Shown here: positions 9,950-20,484 of the stretch, piece by piece
How positions within the stretch are numbered: the stretch's first letter is position 1
Layout of the letters: each line of letters opens with the position of its first letter
DNA from: Devosia algicola
GTDB taxonomy: Bacteria > Pseudomonadota > Alphaproteobacteria > Rhizobiales > Devosiaceae
DNA length: 64,000 nt
Reading direction: 5' to 3'
Assembly: GCF_028816455.1 (NCBI RefSeq)
Contig: NZ_CP118246.1
Span: forward strand, 434,001-498,000
Translations under genes and position numbers: made by a program
Notes under the pieces: model-generated
Told to the model about the DNA's origin: nothing
Seen by the model: only the letters and a program-made list of their open reading frames with translations
The model's database searches: none

Positions 9950-10807
9950 CTACCGACCGACCAATTTTCGTCCAGTCGACGTCTCAATAGTAGTCGCAGA
10001 TTGTCGGAATTCTGTGGGACTCTTTTGCGCCCAAGCCTTGAAGCGGAGTGAAAAATATAAAGGGTTTTCATAGCCGACTGTTGCGGCGATGTGTTTGACA
10101 CGGAAGTTCGTGCGGCCAAGCATTTCGGCAGCGCGGCGCATTCGCAGTGATTCAAGATAATTTTGTGGTGTTTGACCGGATTCGGCCCGAAACAGGTGAG
10201 CAAGCCGCGATGTTGATAGGCCAACAGCAGCAGCAATATCATCAACGCCAATATTGTCTTGCAGGTTCTGTTCCATAAAATCGATCGCGTTGCTTACCCG
10301 ATCGTCCCCGTGTTCACGCACCGCCCTCGGATTGTGCTGGTCACACTGCAGGAGCACATCTTCCAACGCATTGATGGCGATTGCTTCTCGGCGGTGCAGC
10401 GTACTGTTGTGCAACTGGTGAACCTGCATAAACCGGCTCGCGACACCTCGGCCGACCGATCCGCCAATATTGAGGTGCATCAATCCGCCGTGCACGACTG
10501 GCCAGTTCAACCAACTGAGCCACTGTGGATGCGGATCAAAATGCACCCACACCAGTTCCCAATGCGCCAATGAAGACTCAACGCCATAATCGTGGCGGGC
10601 GCCCGGCTGAATCAACACCCAGTCGTCCTGCCGGACGATGATCTCGCCGGCCTCATGGCCAAAACGTCCCATGCCGCCGGCAGTGTAGACCATAAGCCAA
10701 TCCGGCGCGCCGATGTCCCGGAACGTGCTGTACCCGGATGTCTTATAGAAGTGCCCGGTCAACAACCTGGAATATTCAGACACTCGGCCTTGTGTATTTT
10801 TCATCAT
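9950..10807 (-). CDS. AraC-family transcriptional regulator 1
   Basis: About 285 residues. The N-terminal half is a cupin-like ligand domain (the YTAGGMGRF and WVLIQPGARHDYG region). The C-terminal 100 residues are the paired helix-turn-helix of AraC proteins, with IAAAVGLSTSRLAHLFRAESGQ and the signature IAATVGYENPLYFSLRFKAW. It is transcribed away from the PhyH gene that starts 86 bases away, so the shared gap probably holds its operator. It resembles the second AraC protein at 27794 (both contain a WLxWLNWP sequence). In Sinorhizobium the alpha-galactoside locus is controlled by an AraC protein, AgpT, so this is a candidate sensor of the same sugars (inference). Confidence 0.88.
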   Translation of the reverse strand: MMKNTQGRVSEYSRLLTGHFYKTSGYSTFRDIGAPDWLMVYTAGGMGRFGHEAGEIIVRQDDWVLIQPGARHDYGVESSLAHWELVWVHFDPHPQWLSWLNWPVVHGGLMHLNIGGSVGRGVASRFMQVHQLHNSTLHRREAIAINALEDVLLQCDQHNPRAVREHGDDRVSNAIDFMEQNLQDNIGVDDIAAAVGLSTSRLAHLFRAESGQTPQNYLESLRMRRAAEMLGRTNFRVKHIAATVGYENPLYFSLRFKAWAQKSPTEFRQSATTIETSTGRKLVGR

Positions 10808-10892
10808 AGCAGAATATTATATGTATTCGACAGCATGTTCAATCGCCATTGCGGTCCCGGCCCGGTAGTCTCAACATATTAGGAGGTTGCAT
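10808..10892. promoter_or_regulatory. divergent promoter between AraC 1 and PhyH 1
   Basis: An 85-base gap with an AT-rich patch near the AraC start (AATATTATATGTATT) and a perfect AGGAGG at 10881-10886, which fixes the PhyH start at the ATG at 10893. No exact operator could be assigned. Confidence 0.45.
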
Positions 10893-11738
10893 ATGTCACA
10901 AATTACTCTGTCCAGGGAACAACGCCAACTTTTTGATCAGAACGGATTTCTGGCCGTTCGCGGGCTCTTTCGACCTGACGAGGTGGCCATGATCCGTGAG
11001 ACATTCATGGAGCAGGGTAAGCATGGACCGGTTGCGGGACTGTCGGACCTGCCAAAGTTCGCGAACGCCGCTACCGCTGCAACCCCCAATCGCGACGACC
11101 CGCTGTCCTTCTATCCGAGAATGATGAACCCGCACAAACACGCCGACAAGCCGGTTGGTTCGCTGACACTCAAATATATGCGGGACGTCAAGCTGAAACA
11201 GGTCCTCAGTGAGCTTTTTGGTGAGACGCCCTATGCGTGCCAAAGCATGTTCTATTTTAAGCCACCGGGCGCGCGCGGGCAGGATCTTCACCAGGACAAT
11301 TTCTACCTCAGGGTAAAGCCGGGCACATGCATGGCGGCGTGGCTCGCGATAGACGATGTCGATGAGGCCAATGGCGGCATGATGTGTGTACCTCAAACGG
11401 ATCATCTGGACATTGCCTGCCCCGACAAGGCCGATCCCGCGACGTCATTTACCACCGATCGTGTTGAGCCGCCGGAGGGATTGGAGCCAGAATATGTGCG
11501 TCTGAATGCCGGTGACGTGTTGTTCTTTAACGGCAGCGTAATTCACGGCAGCACACCAAATATCAGTAAGGACCGGTTTCGCCGCTCGCTCATCTTTCAC
11601 TACGTGCCTGCCAGCACCAGGGAGATGAGCAAACATTACGATGCCTATAGCTTTGAAGGTGAGCGCCAGGACGTTGCAGTCAATGACGATGGTGGTCCGT
11701 GCGGTACGCTGCAGGACATGCCGACAGCACCACACTGA
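10893..11738 (+). CDS. phytanoyl-CoA dioxygenase (PhyH) family protein 1
   Basis: About 281 residues. Fe(II)/2-oxoglutarate ligands are visible: H133 and D135 in LHQDNFYL, the distal H218 in VIHGSTPN, and the 2OG-binding arginine in RRSLIFH shortly after. The GDVLFFNGS strand is typical. Such enzymes hydroxylate small molecules in the cytosol; the substrate is unknown. The AGGAGG six bases upstream of 10893 selects this ATG over an in-frame TTG at 10887. It is divergent from AraC 1 and lies directly upstream of the alpha-galactosidase locus. Confidence 0.88.
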   Translation: MSQITLSREQRQLFDQNGFLAVRGLFRPDEVAMIRETFMEQGKHGPVAGLSDLPKFANAATAATPNRDDPLSFYPRMMNPHKHADKPVGSLTLKYMRDVKLKQVLSELFGETPYACQSMFYFKPPGARGQDLHQDNFYLRVKPGTCMAAWLAIDDVDEANGGMMCVPQTDHLDIACPDKADPATSFTTDRVEPPEGLEPEYVRLNAGDVLFFNGSVIHGSTPNISKDRFRRSLIFHYVPASTREMSKHYDAYSFEGERQDVAVNDDGGPCGTLQDMPTAPH

Positions 11739-11855
11739 ACAATGAGCAGAGCACGATGATCGGCATGACCGCCCAACGTAATATAATATATGAGAAAATA
11801 AGTATTTAATACGATAATAAATCGCCGTGATTGGCGGCAATGCGCCATTGAAAGG

Positions 11856-13956
11856 ATGCTGTTAGTGAGGTCGATTTTCGAGGGCAAAGGTTGGGTGTTG
11901 GAAAACGGCGACGCGGCCTGTGCGTTTTTTGTCGATAGTGAGGGCCGACTTCAGCAAACATACTGGGGTCAGCGTTTGCCCGATTTGGCCGACTATCCTG
12001 TTCCCGAACCGGCGCGTCACTATGAGTTTGGACCGCCCGAACAGCGCATACCTTTTGCCATTGTTACCGGCGAGCGCGGTGTCTTCAGTGAGCGCACGAT
12101 CGATGTCGTTGCTGGGAGCGGCCTTAGGGATTTGGCACTGCGCTTTGTCCGCGCCAAGCAGACCGGCCGCCGGTTGGATTTCGTCCTGGAAGACGTCGCG
12201 CAGGATCTCGAAATTACCATTCACGTCGAGGAGCCTAACGACGCCTGGTCTGTTCGCTCGCGGCGTTAATATTCGAAATCGTGGCGCCGAGGCGTTGGCG
12301 ATTGAGCGGGCATTTTCGGCAAGTTTTCATCTGCCGGAGCGCGGCCCCTATGCGCTGTCCCACATTGACGGCCGCTGGGGTAACGAATTCCGGCTTCAGC
12401 GTGACCCGCTGCCAGTCGGGACACTAGTTCGGGAGAGTCGTCGCATCACCACGTCCCATGGCGGGGTGCCCTATTTCGCCATCGATAGCGACCGATTGGG
12501 CGACGTAGCAGGCGAGGAGCAGGGTGCGGTTTGGTTTGGTACGCTGCAATGGAGCGGCAACTGGAAACTTATTGCAGAGAGGACCGCGGACGACAGATGT
12601 CTGGTCCATTTGGGTCTGAATGATCACGATTTCGGCTGGACACTCATGCCCGACGAGGTGTTCGAAGCACCAAATGTCATATTCGGTTACGTCACCGGCG
12701 GGCATGGAGCCGCCAGTCGCGTTCTGCACGACTTGGTGCACGACGAGTTGGCGCCGCGACCCAGCTATATCCCGCCAGTGGTCTATAATTCGTGGTACGC
12801 CACAATGTTCGACGTGGACGAGGCCGGACAAATCGCACTGGCGGACAGGGCCGCCCGGATGGGCGTAGAACTGTTCGTAATGGATGATGGTTGGTTCTCC
12901 GGGCGCCAGAACGACAAGGCTGGCCTCGGCGATTGGTGGCCAGATCGAGAAAAATTTCCAAATGGTATCAAACCACTAGCTGACGCTGTTCACGCTCATG
13001 GTATGCAGTTCGGTCTGTGGATTGAACCGGAAATGGTCAATCCCGACTCCGATCTCTATCGCGCCCATCCCGACTGGGTACTGCACTTTCCTGAGCGACC
13101 ACGTACCCTTATGCGCAATCAGTCCATCCTGAATTTGGCGCGTAAAGATGTTCAGGACTATCTGATCGATATTTTCGACCGGTTGCTCGCCGACGCACCG
13201 ATCGACTTCATCAAGTGGGACATGAATCGAAATGTAAGCGAGCCAGGGTGGCCAGGCCACGACCGGGACCAGCGCGAGTTGTGGGTCCGCTATGTCGAAG
13301 GTGTCTACCGGGTGTGGAAACAACTGCGTCATCGACACCCGTCCGTAATATGGGAGAACTGCTCGGGTGGTGGCGGCAGGATCGATTTGGCGATGATGGC
13401 GCTGGCCGAACAAAGCTGGGTTAGCGACAACACCGTGCCAGCCGCGCGGTTGGAAATCCAAGAGGGCTATAGTCGCCTGTTCCCGGCGTCGACCATGGCA
13501 TCCTGGGTTACGGACGAGGATAAGGAAAACTATTCGCTCGACTTCCGCTTTCATGTGAGCATGGCTGGCGCCCTCGGCGTTGGGGGTAATTTGCTGGAAT
13601 GGTCAGCGACCGATCAAGCCCGCGCGGCCGAGCATGTTGCGACCTACAAGCTGTTGCGTCCGATAGTTTCTGGGGGAGATCTTTACCGCCTCCGCTCGCC
13701 GCGCGATTCCAAAATCAGCGCACTTGCTTATGTCTCAAAGGATAAGGGCGAGGCGGTGGTTTTTGTGTACCGGTTGCGTCCCGGCCGCCCGACCGATGCG
13801 CCCATAATTGGTGTGACTGGCCTTGATCCAGAAGCGCGCTATGAAGCGCTTGAGAGCGGCGTCACCCGAAGCGGGAGTGGCTGGAAACAGGTCGGCATAA
13901 AAGTGCCCCTTGGTGACGATCAAAGCGCTGTGTTGCGTTTCTCGCGCCGACGCTGA
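11856..13956 (+). CDS. alpha-galactosidase, GH36 (copy 1), one frameshift
   Basis: About 699 residues when GAGCCT at 12231-12236 is read as GAGCT, giving ...EELTTPGLFARGVNIRNRG.... An N-terminal beta-sandwich is followed by a (beta/alpha)8 barrel. Catalytic features: DDGWF, GLWIEPEMVNPDSDL, nucleophile D455 in KWDMNR, NCSGGGGRID and acid/base D524 in WVSDNT. The nucleophile to acid/base spacing (69 residues) fits GH36. It has no signal peptide, so it acts in the cytosol on imported melibiose or raffinose-type sugars. The start may be the ATG at 11856 or the GTG at 11865. An AT-rich stretch at 11780-11825 is the likely promoter area. Confidence 0.9.
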
Positions 13957-14023
13957 CGGGGCTGGCGTGTCTATGGCTGTCCGTACTTGCTCGTTGGTAG
14001 GGCCAGTAATCAATTAACCAGTC

Positions 14024-14053
14024 TTGACACTAACATCATATATAATTCATAAA
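14024..14053 (+). promoter_or_regulatory. candidate sigma-70 promoter of the ABC operon
   Basis: A perfect TTGACA at 14024-14029 is followed by CATAAA at 14048-14053 (18-base spacing). A perfect TATAAT at 14041 is too close (11 bases) to pair with that -35. The leader to the first start codon is about 150 bases. Confidence 0.45.
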
Positions 14054-14209
14054 TGATATGCCTTGTTGCGAGGGAGGTTGCGCAAGGCCGCTCCTCAACG
14101 AGGGGTCAGTCGGCTGGGAGCCTGTCAGCGCTGAAAGGCACCGTCGAGCCTTCGGATGCATATGATCGTGAAACTGGCGGTCGCAATGTTTCAGACGGGA
14201 GGAAATCAA

Positions 14210-16189
14210 ATGAAGCGTAGGGATTTGTTAAAGACGTCGGCAGCGCTTGCTATATTGGCCGCGGTACCCACACTGGCGCGCGGTGCCGAAACAACCGGCG
14301 CGCCGAGTCTTGATGCGGATGTTTCGGCGGGCAATCTGCCAGCCGCTGCAGACCGTGTAGGCGAGGAGCCGCTGGTGCTCGAGCCGGTAGAAAGCGTCGG
14401 CCAATATGGCGGCACTATCCGCGACATTAGCAATGAAGATTTGGGCATGGAGCGCATGGTGCAGGCGGTCGAGCCGTTTGCCAAGTTTAACCGCGATGCC
14501 AATGGGTTCCGTCCAAATGTGCTAAGAGCCTGGGACTGGAACGACGCCTACACCGAAGTTACCATGCACTTCCGCAAAGGCATGAAATGGTCCGACGGGC
14601 AGCCGTTCGGCCCCGATGATTTCATGTTCTTTTGGAACGACATGGTACTCGATCAGGATGTCGGACTTAGCTTCCCATCTGGCACCGTGGTCAATAATAA
14701 GCCCATGACCGTCGAAAAACTCGATGATCTGTCGATCAAATTGACCTTTGACGGACCAAATCCGCTGTTCATCGATTTCGCCTCACGTGGCCACTATCAG
14801 AGTGCGCAATGGCTGGTGCCAGCCCACTACATGAAGCAATTCCATCCGAAATATTCTGACGCGGCCGATACGCAGGACCTGATGGCTCGCTACAATACTG
14901 CAAGCCGTACGCAGCAACTTGATATGCCAACGCTGAATGCGTGGCTGGCCACGTCATACACCGCCGGCCAGCGGTTGGTGACCAAGCGCAATCCATATTA
15001 TTGGAAGGTCGACACCAAAGGGCAGCAATTGCCCTATGTGGACGGCTTCGACACGACCCTGGCGACCGCCGACAGCTTCAAGCAAGCAGTGCTTCTCAAT
15101 GCGGTTGCAGGCAAGATAGATTTCCAGGCGCGTGACTTTAATCTGGGTGATATCTCGCTATTGCTTCAAAGTCAGGAGAAGGGTGAATACACAGTCAAGA
15201 TGTGGCAGCGCGGTGACTATGCGTGGCCGTGGATAATCTTGATGTACGACTTTAACGACGAGGGCATTGTCGACCTGTTCTACAAGCAGGAGTTCCGCAA
15301 GGCGCTGTCGTTCGCCATGGATCGCAACAAGTACAATCAGATCGGTGCCTATGGACTGGCCAAGCCCCGGCAGTTTGCACTTAGTCCCGAAAGTCCCGAA
15401 TTCCAGTCGCCTGAGGGCCAGGCCTTCTACGAGAAGTGGTCGACCTCTTATATCGACCACGATGCCGAGGGCGCCAAGAAGTTGCTCGATGCGATTGGTG
15501 TCGTCGATAAGGATGGTGACGGTTTCCGTGAGCGGCCAGATGGCACCAGGCTGCAGCTGATCATTGATATGCCTACCGATGATCCTGAAACCAATTCCAT
15601 TATGGATTTGATGAAAGAGGACTGGGACGGGATCGGGATCGAGACCATTCTCAATCCGATCGCTGGCAGTGAAATGACAGTGAGAGCCCAGAACAGGGAA
15701 ATGATGATTCGTTCGTGGCCAAGCGCCTCTGGCTGGGGACTGCTATCGGCCGCTACCGTTTGGGCGCCGATTGAAGGCGTCGAGTGGTGCGTTGGTGGTA
15801 TCAATCTCGGTCGGTACTACCAGAGCGGTGGTACGGAGGGCACGGCGCCGCGTGCGGGATCGATGCTCGAAAAGCTGCAAAAGGCCTACGGCGATGCGGT
15901 GGCAATTGTCGATCCGGCGGAGCGCGATAAGGCATTGCTCGCCGCCTACCAAATCCATCTTGATGAGGGCCCGGTTTCGCTGGGAACGATCGGCGAGCAT
16001 CCTTCGCCAGTGGTCGTTTCAAACCGACTCCACAATGTCCAGGATACTGGACTGCTGGGTGGATGGGACCTTGGATATCCAGGCACAGCTGATCCTGAGC
16101 AGTTCTACTTCAGGCTCCTGATCGTCGACCTGAATACTCTCGAGGCGCGCGCAAATTACCGCGCGTCTCGACCATCGCCGCCGCGCTAG
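14210..16189 (+). CDS. agpA: ABC transporter substrate-binding protein, family 5 (AgpA-like)
   Basis: About 659 residues. A twin-arginine type leader (MKRRDLLKTSAALAILAAVPTLARGA) is followed by a DppA/OppA-like binding domain, seen in MHFRKGMKWSDGQPFGPDDFMFFWND and EFRKALSFAMDRNKYN. It is longer than peptide-binding members. Its position between two GH36 alpha-galactosidase genes matches the Sinorhizobium agp system, where AgpA, a protein of this unusual family, binds melibiose and raffinose. The sugar role is therefore inferred from family and context. GGGAGG shortly upstream supports the ATG at 14210 over the earlier in-frame 14156. Confidence 0.82.
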   Translation: MKRRDLLKTSAALAILAAVPTLARGAETTGAPSLDADVSAGNLPAAADRVGEEPLVLEPVESVGQYGGTIRDISNEDLGMERMVQAVEPFAKFNRDANGFRPNVLRAWDWNDAYTEVTMHFRKGMKWSDGQPFGPDDFMFFWNDMVLDQDVGLSFPSGTVVNNKPMTVEKLDDLSIKLTFDGPNPLFIDFASRGHYQSAQWLVPAHYMKQFHPKYSDAADTQDLMARYNTASRTQQLDMPTLNAWLATSYTAGQRLVTKRNPYYWKVDTKGQQLPYVDGFDTTLATADSFKQAVLLNAVAGKIDFQARDFNLGDISLLLQSQEKGEYTVKMWQRGDYAWPWIILMYDFNDEGIVDLFYKQEFRKALSFAMDRNKYNQIGAYGLAKPRQFALSPESPEFQSPEGQAFYEKWSTSYIDHDAEGAKKLLDAIGVVDKDGDGFRERPDGTRLQLIIDMPTDDPETNSIMDLMKEDWDGIGIETILNPIAGSEMTVRAQNREMMIRSWPSASGWGLLSAATVWAPIEGVEWCVGGINLGRYYQSGGTEGTAPRAGSMLEKLQKAYGDAVAIVDPAERDKALLAAYQIHLDEGPVSLGTIGEHPSPVVVSNRLHNVQDTGLLGGWDLGYPGTADPEQFYFRLLIVDLNTLEARANYRASRPSPPR

Positions 16190-16253
16190 TCACGAATAAC
16201 TCAGTTGGCGGCAACGCCAGATACGCTGGTTTGTGCACAATCGAGGTCTGTCC

Positions 16254-17237
16254 ATGCTTCGCTACATTGGCAAACGACTGGCACTAATGGTGCCAACACT
16301 GCTCCTGATAATGGCGGTCGGGTTCGGCATTATGCAACTGCCCGCTACTGACTTCGTCGACCAGTATGTCCTGCAACAGGCTGCTATCGGCAATACTGGC
16401 ATGATGGATCAGGCCGAAAACCTCAAGACTCAGTTCGGCCTTAATCGGCCAGCACCGGAACGATTTGTGCTATGGGTCGGTAATTTCGTCAGGGGCGATT
16501 TCGGCATATCGTTCAGTGATTTGCGTCCGGTCGGCGCCGTTATTATGGAGCGTCTGCCGATGACGCTCGCGGTATCATTCCTGGCGTTCATCGTCTCGTG
16601 GGGCGTGGGCATACCACTCGGCGTCTATTCTGCCACCCACCAATATTCGGCTGGCGATGTTGGCCTGACGATCTTCGCTTTTGTGGGTGTCGGCATTCCC
16701 GACTTCCTGCTGGCCATCGTGCTGCTGGTCCTCGCATTCTCTGCCACGGGGAATGTATTTTTGGGTTTGAGTTCCCCCGAATTTGTCAACCAGCCATGGA
16801 CGCTCGCCAAAATACTCGACTTCCTGTCTTACGCCTGGCTCAGCGTTTTGGCCGTCGCCTTCACTGGTACCGCACTGATTATGCGGGTTACCCGCAACAA
16901 TATGCTCGAAGAACTGGGCAAGAACTATGTTGTCACGCTACGCGCCAAGGGTTTGCCAGAGCGCGTTATCATATGGAAGCACGTATTCCGGAACGCGCTG
17001 CACCCTCTGGTGTCCATATTCGGCCAGGTACTGGCGTTTCTGATCAACGGCTTCGCTATTACCAGTATCGTGCTCAACCTGCCGACCATTCAAACAATCT
17101 ATCTGCAGGCGACACTTCGACAAGACGTGTTTCTCGCCAGCACCATACTCGTCATGATCGCCATCACCGTCGTCGTCGGTAATCTGATCTCAGACGTATT
17201 ACTGGCGTGGATTGACCCAAGGATTCGCTATGAGTGA
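16254..17237 (+). CDS. ABC permease, DppB type (AgpB-like)
   Basis: About 327 residues with six predicted membrane helices. The long periplasmic loop after helix 1 and the GDFGISFSDLRPV sequence are typical of DppB/OppB permeases. The EAA-like coupling loop YVVTLRAKGLPERVIIWKHVFRNAL is near residue 230. The ATG at 16254 is preferred over an upstream in-frame start at 16233. It overlaps the next permease gene by 8 bases, so the two are translationally coupled. Confidence 0.88.
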   Translation: MLRYIGKRLALMVPTLLLIMAVGFGIMQLPATDFVDQYVLQQAAIGNTGMMDQAENLKTQFGLNRPAPERFVLWVGNFVRGDFGISFSDLRPVGAVIMERLPMTLAVSFLAFIVSWGVGIPLGVYSATHQYSAGDVGLTIFAFVGVGIPDFLLAIVLLVLAFSATGNVFLGLSSPEFVNQPWTLAKILDFLSYAWLSVLAVAFTGTALIMRVTRNNMLEELGKNYVVTLRAKGLPERVIIWKHVFRNALHPLVSIFGQVLAFLINGFAITSIVLNLPTIQTIYLQATLRQDVFLASTILVMIAITVVVGNLISDVLLAWIDPRIRYE

Positions 17238-18375
17238 CACCCGCGCTCTGGCTGCCGACCTGGAACCAGAAATCGAAACCCTGTCGGCGCGCCCCACCGC
17301 GATACTGTCGGTACGCCAACTTATGTGGCGCAAGTTCCGACGCAATCGGCTCGCGGTATTTGGCCTCGTGGTGCTGACAGTGATGTATATACTGGCGGTG
17401 CTGGCAGGGTTCGTCGCACCCTATGGTGTGCGTGAAACACATCAGCAGTTCCCTCGCACGTCCCCGACCGCAATTCATTTCGTTGACGCCGACGGGCAAT
17501 TCCACTTTCAGCCCTTTGTCTATGCCATCACCCGGGCGATGGACCCCAAGACCTTCACGATGACCAGCATTGAAGATACCAGTGTGCGATATCCGATCGA
17601 GTTGTTTATTCGCGGCGCGCCATACAACATTTTGGGCATTTGGAAGTCGGATGTGCATCTGTTCGGCGTCGAAGCGCCGGGCAAACTGTTCCTGCTCGGA
17701 ACCGATACAACGGGCCGCGATCTGTTCAGCCGCATTCTATATGGATCCCAGGTGTCGCTGACGGTGGGGCTGTTCGGTGTCATTCTGGCGCTGGTAATTG
17801 GCGCGAGTGTCGGGATTATCAGCGGCTACTATGGCGGCTGGTTCGACGAAATCGTACAGCGCATTATCGAGATGACGTTGGCGTTCCCGCAGATCCCCTT
17901 GTGGCTGGCGTTGGCGACGCTGGTGCCCCCGACATGGAGTTCCGTGCAGGTGTATTTCGCCATTTCAATTGTCTTGTCCATTCTCAGTTGGGGAGCACTG
18001 GCGCGACAGGTGCGCGCCATGGTGCTGTCGCTGCGGACAAGTGATTTCGTGCGCGCTGCCAGCTATGCCAACGCCTCGCCGCCTCGCATCATGTTCCGGC
18101 ACCTGCTGCCCTCGACCATGAGCCATATACTTGTGATCGCAACCCTGACCATCCCCTCGATGATTTTGGGCGAGACCGCACTTAGTTTTCTGGGGCTCGG
18201 TATCAAGGCGCCGATGACCAGTTGGGGTGTGTTGCTCAATGAGGCGCAGAGCGTTCAGGTGATCCTGCAACTGCCATGGCTATTGTCTCCGGCCGCCTTC
18301 GTGGTGCTCACCATCATTTCCTTTAATTTCGTCGGCGACGGTTTGCGTGATGCTGCCGACCCGTTCTCCCGATAG
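17230..18375 (+). CDS. ABC permease, DppC type (AgpC-like)
   Basis: About 381 residues. A cytosolic N-terminus leads to a first helix near residue 40 and a long periplasmic region, then FLLGTDTTGRDLFSRILYGSQVSL, the hallmark of DppC/OppC permeases. The coupling loop DFVRAASYANASPPRIMFRHLLPS is near residue 275. The start ATG lies inside the end of the upstream gene (ATGAGTGA). Partner of the 16254 permease. Confidence 0.9.
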   Translation: MSDTRALAADLEPEIETLSARPTAILSVRQLMWRKFRRNRLAVFGLVVLTVMYILAVLAGFVAPYGVRETHQQFPRTSPTAIHFVDADGQFHFQPFVYAITRAMDPKTFTMTSIEDTSVRYPIELFIRGAPYNILGIWKSDVHLFGVEAPGKLFLLGTDTTGRDLFSRILYGSQVSLTVGLFGVILALVIGASVGIISGYYGGWFDEIVQRIIEMTLAFPQIPLWLALATLVPPTWSSVQVYFAISIVLSILSWGALARQVRAMVLSLRTSDFVRAASYANASPPRIMFRHLLPSTMSHILVIATLTIPSMILGETALSFLGLGIKAPMTSWGVLLNEAQSVQVILQLPWLLSPAAFVVLTIISFNFVGDGLRDAADPFSR

Positions 18376-18383
18376 GCGGTGTG

Positions 18384-19415
18384 ATGACTGAACCCAACGT
18401 CTCACCGCTTCTGTCCGTTGACGATCTGGTAGTTGAATTCCACACCGAAAGCGGTGTTGTGCGCGCCGTCAATGGGGTTAGTTTCGCGATTGAAAAGGGT
18501 GCAACCCTGGCATTGATCGGCGAGAGCGGGTGCGGCAAGTCAGTTACGAGCCTCGCGCTACTCAACCTGGTGCGCGCGCCCGGCAAGATCGCCAGCGGCA
18601 CCATTACCTATACCGGTGACGACGGTGAAGCGCGTTTGATCACCGATTGGAAGTCCAGCTCCGAACAGATGCGTCAGTTCCGCGGGGCCGAGGTCGCAAT
18701 GATATTTCAGGAGCCCATGACTTCGTTCGATCCACTCTTTACCATTGGCGAGCAGATCGTCGAAATGGTTCTGGCGCACCGGCCAAAGACCAGTCGGTCA
18801 GGTGCCCGCGACATCGCAATTGATATGCTGGGTCTAGTGCGACTGCCCCAGCCCGAGGTTCTTATTGATCGCTATCCGCACCAACTGTCTGGCGGCATGC
18901 GGCAGCGGGTAATGATTGCCATGGCGCTCTGCTGCGGGCCAAACCTGCTGATAGCCGATGAGCCCACAACCGCCCTCGATGTAACAACCGAGAGCCAGAT
19001 TCTCGACCTTCTGCGGCAATTGCAGAGCGAGTTGGGAATGGCCATGCTTTTCATCACCCATGACCTGGCTGTCGCAAGTGAAGTCGCCGATGAGATTGCG
19101 GTAATGTACCTTGGTTATGTGGTCGAACGGGGCGCGGCAGCAGATGTGTTGTCCAGTCCGTCGCACCCCTACACGCGGGCACTTCTCGATTCCCTCCCGA
19201 ATATCGACACAGATCCGGCAAGCCGGCTCAATGCGATCAAGGGCATGGTGCCAACGCCGGACGAAATGCCGCGCGGCTGTCCATTTCACACGCGATGCCG
19301 CGAAGCCATGCCTGGACTATGCGATCAGCGACTACCCGAACTTTACGCTTGCGGCCAAGGCCACCAGGCCCGCTGCTTTCTGGTTGATCCTCAGTTGGAG
19401 GTGCTGAGAGGATGA
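18384..19415 (+). CDS. ABC ATPase, DppD type (AgpD-like)
   Basis: About 343 residues. Walker A GESGCGKS near residue 50, Q-loop [13 protein letters not shown], signature LSGGMRQR, Walker [13 protein letters not shown] and H-loop ITHD are all present. The C-terminal extension with CPFHTRC and further cysteines is the oligopeptide/dipeptide ATPase C-terminal domain. The stop overlaps the next start by four bases (ATGA at 19412). Confidence 0.92.
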   Translation: MTEPNVSPLLSVDDLVVEFHTESGVVRAVNGVSFAIEKGATLALIGESGCGKSVTSLALLNLVRAPGKIASGTITYTGDDGEARLITDWKSSSEQMRQFRGAEVAMIFQEPMTSFDPLFTIGEQIVEMVLAHRPKTSRSGARDIAIDMLGLVRLPQPEVLIDRYPHQLSGGMRQRVMIAMALCCGPNLLIADEPTTALDVTTESQILDLLRQLQSELGMAMLFITHDLAVASEVADEIAVMYLGYVVERGAAADVLSSPSHPYTRALLDSLPNIDTDPASRLNAIKGMVPTPDEMPRGCPFHTRCREAMPGLCDQRLPELYACGQGHQARCFLVDPQLEVLRG

Positions 19416-20474
19416 GCAGCACTATGAAAGAGCCAACGCCTCTGGCGCAGTCGCCGTCCCCGCTATTATCAGTGCGCGGGGTGAGCAAGCATTTTGTCCT
19501 CAATGGCGGCGTTTTTGGCCGTGCCAAGAGCACGGTGCGGGCGCTTGACGATGTGTCGTTCGACGTGCCGCACGGAGCAAGTGTCGGCCTTGTAGGTGAA
19601 TCTGGGTGCGGAAAATCCACTATGGGTCATACCATAATGGGTGGTTTGTCGGCGAATAGCGGGGAAATCCAGTTTGATGATCCCGAGCGTGGTCGCGTCG
19701 ATATTGCCCACGCAGACAGCGAGCCTGCGCCGACATGTTCGGCTCAATATCCAGATGGTGTTTCAGGATCCAAACGCGTCCCTCAATCCGCGTATGACGC
19801 TGGCGGATCTCGTGGCCGAGCCACTGATCATCAACAAGCTGCTGCCAAAAGCCGAAATCCCGCCACGGGTGGCTCAACTGTTAGAGCAGGTCGGCTTGTC
19901 GCCCCGTTATATGGACCGCTACCCCCATGCATTGAGTGGCGGCCAACGCCAACGCGTGGTGATCGCGCGAGCGCTGGCCATGAACCCCAAACTTGTGGTC
20001 GCCGATGAGCCGGTATCGGCCCTCGACGTATCAATTCAGGCCCAGACGCTCAATTTGCTGAAAGACCTGCAGGTCAAACACAATTTGACCTATCTGTTCA
20101 TCGCTCACGATCTAAGCGTCGTGAATTATTTTACCGACGAAACAGTTGTGATGTATCTCGGCAGGGTCGTTGAAACCGGCAACACCCGCACAATGTTCAA
20201 GGCACCGCTGCATCCCTATACCGCAGCGCTGCTCAACAGTGTGCCGCGCCTTGGTCACGGCAAAGCCACGGAAAAGCGCGCGCCCAAGGGCGAGGTGCCA
20301 AGCGCCGTCAATCCGCCCGCTGGCTGTCATTTCCATCCACGCTGTCCCTATGCGCAGCCGATATGTTCATCCGAGGTGCCGCCCCTGCGCACCATATCCG
20401 CTGGACGCCAGGCGCGCTGTCATTTCGCTGGAGAACTGCCGCTCGTGGCGGCACCCGGCCAGTCTGCAATCTGA
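19412..20474 (+). CDS. ABC ATPase, DppF type, one frameshift
   Basis: About 353 residues when GAGCCT at 19721-19726 is read as GAGCT, giving DSELRRHVRLNIQMVFQDPNASLNPRM, the expected family sequence. Walker [10 protein letters not shown], signature LSGGQRQR, Walker B LVVADEPVSALD and the CHFHPRCPYA C-terminal motif are intact. It forms the ATPase pair with the 18384 gene. Without the repair the protein would stop before its signature motif. Confidence 0.9.
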
Positions 20475-20484
20475 AGGTGTACTG

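Noticed and set aside
14041..14046. Perfect TATAAT as the -10 box of the agpA promoter
   Set aside because: Only 11 bases separate it from TTGACA; CATAAA at 14048 with 18-base spacing fits better.
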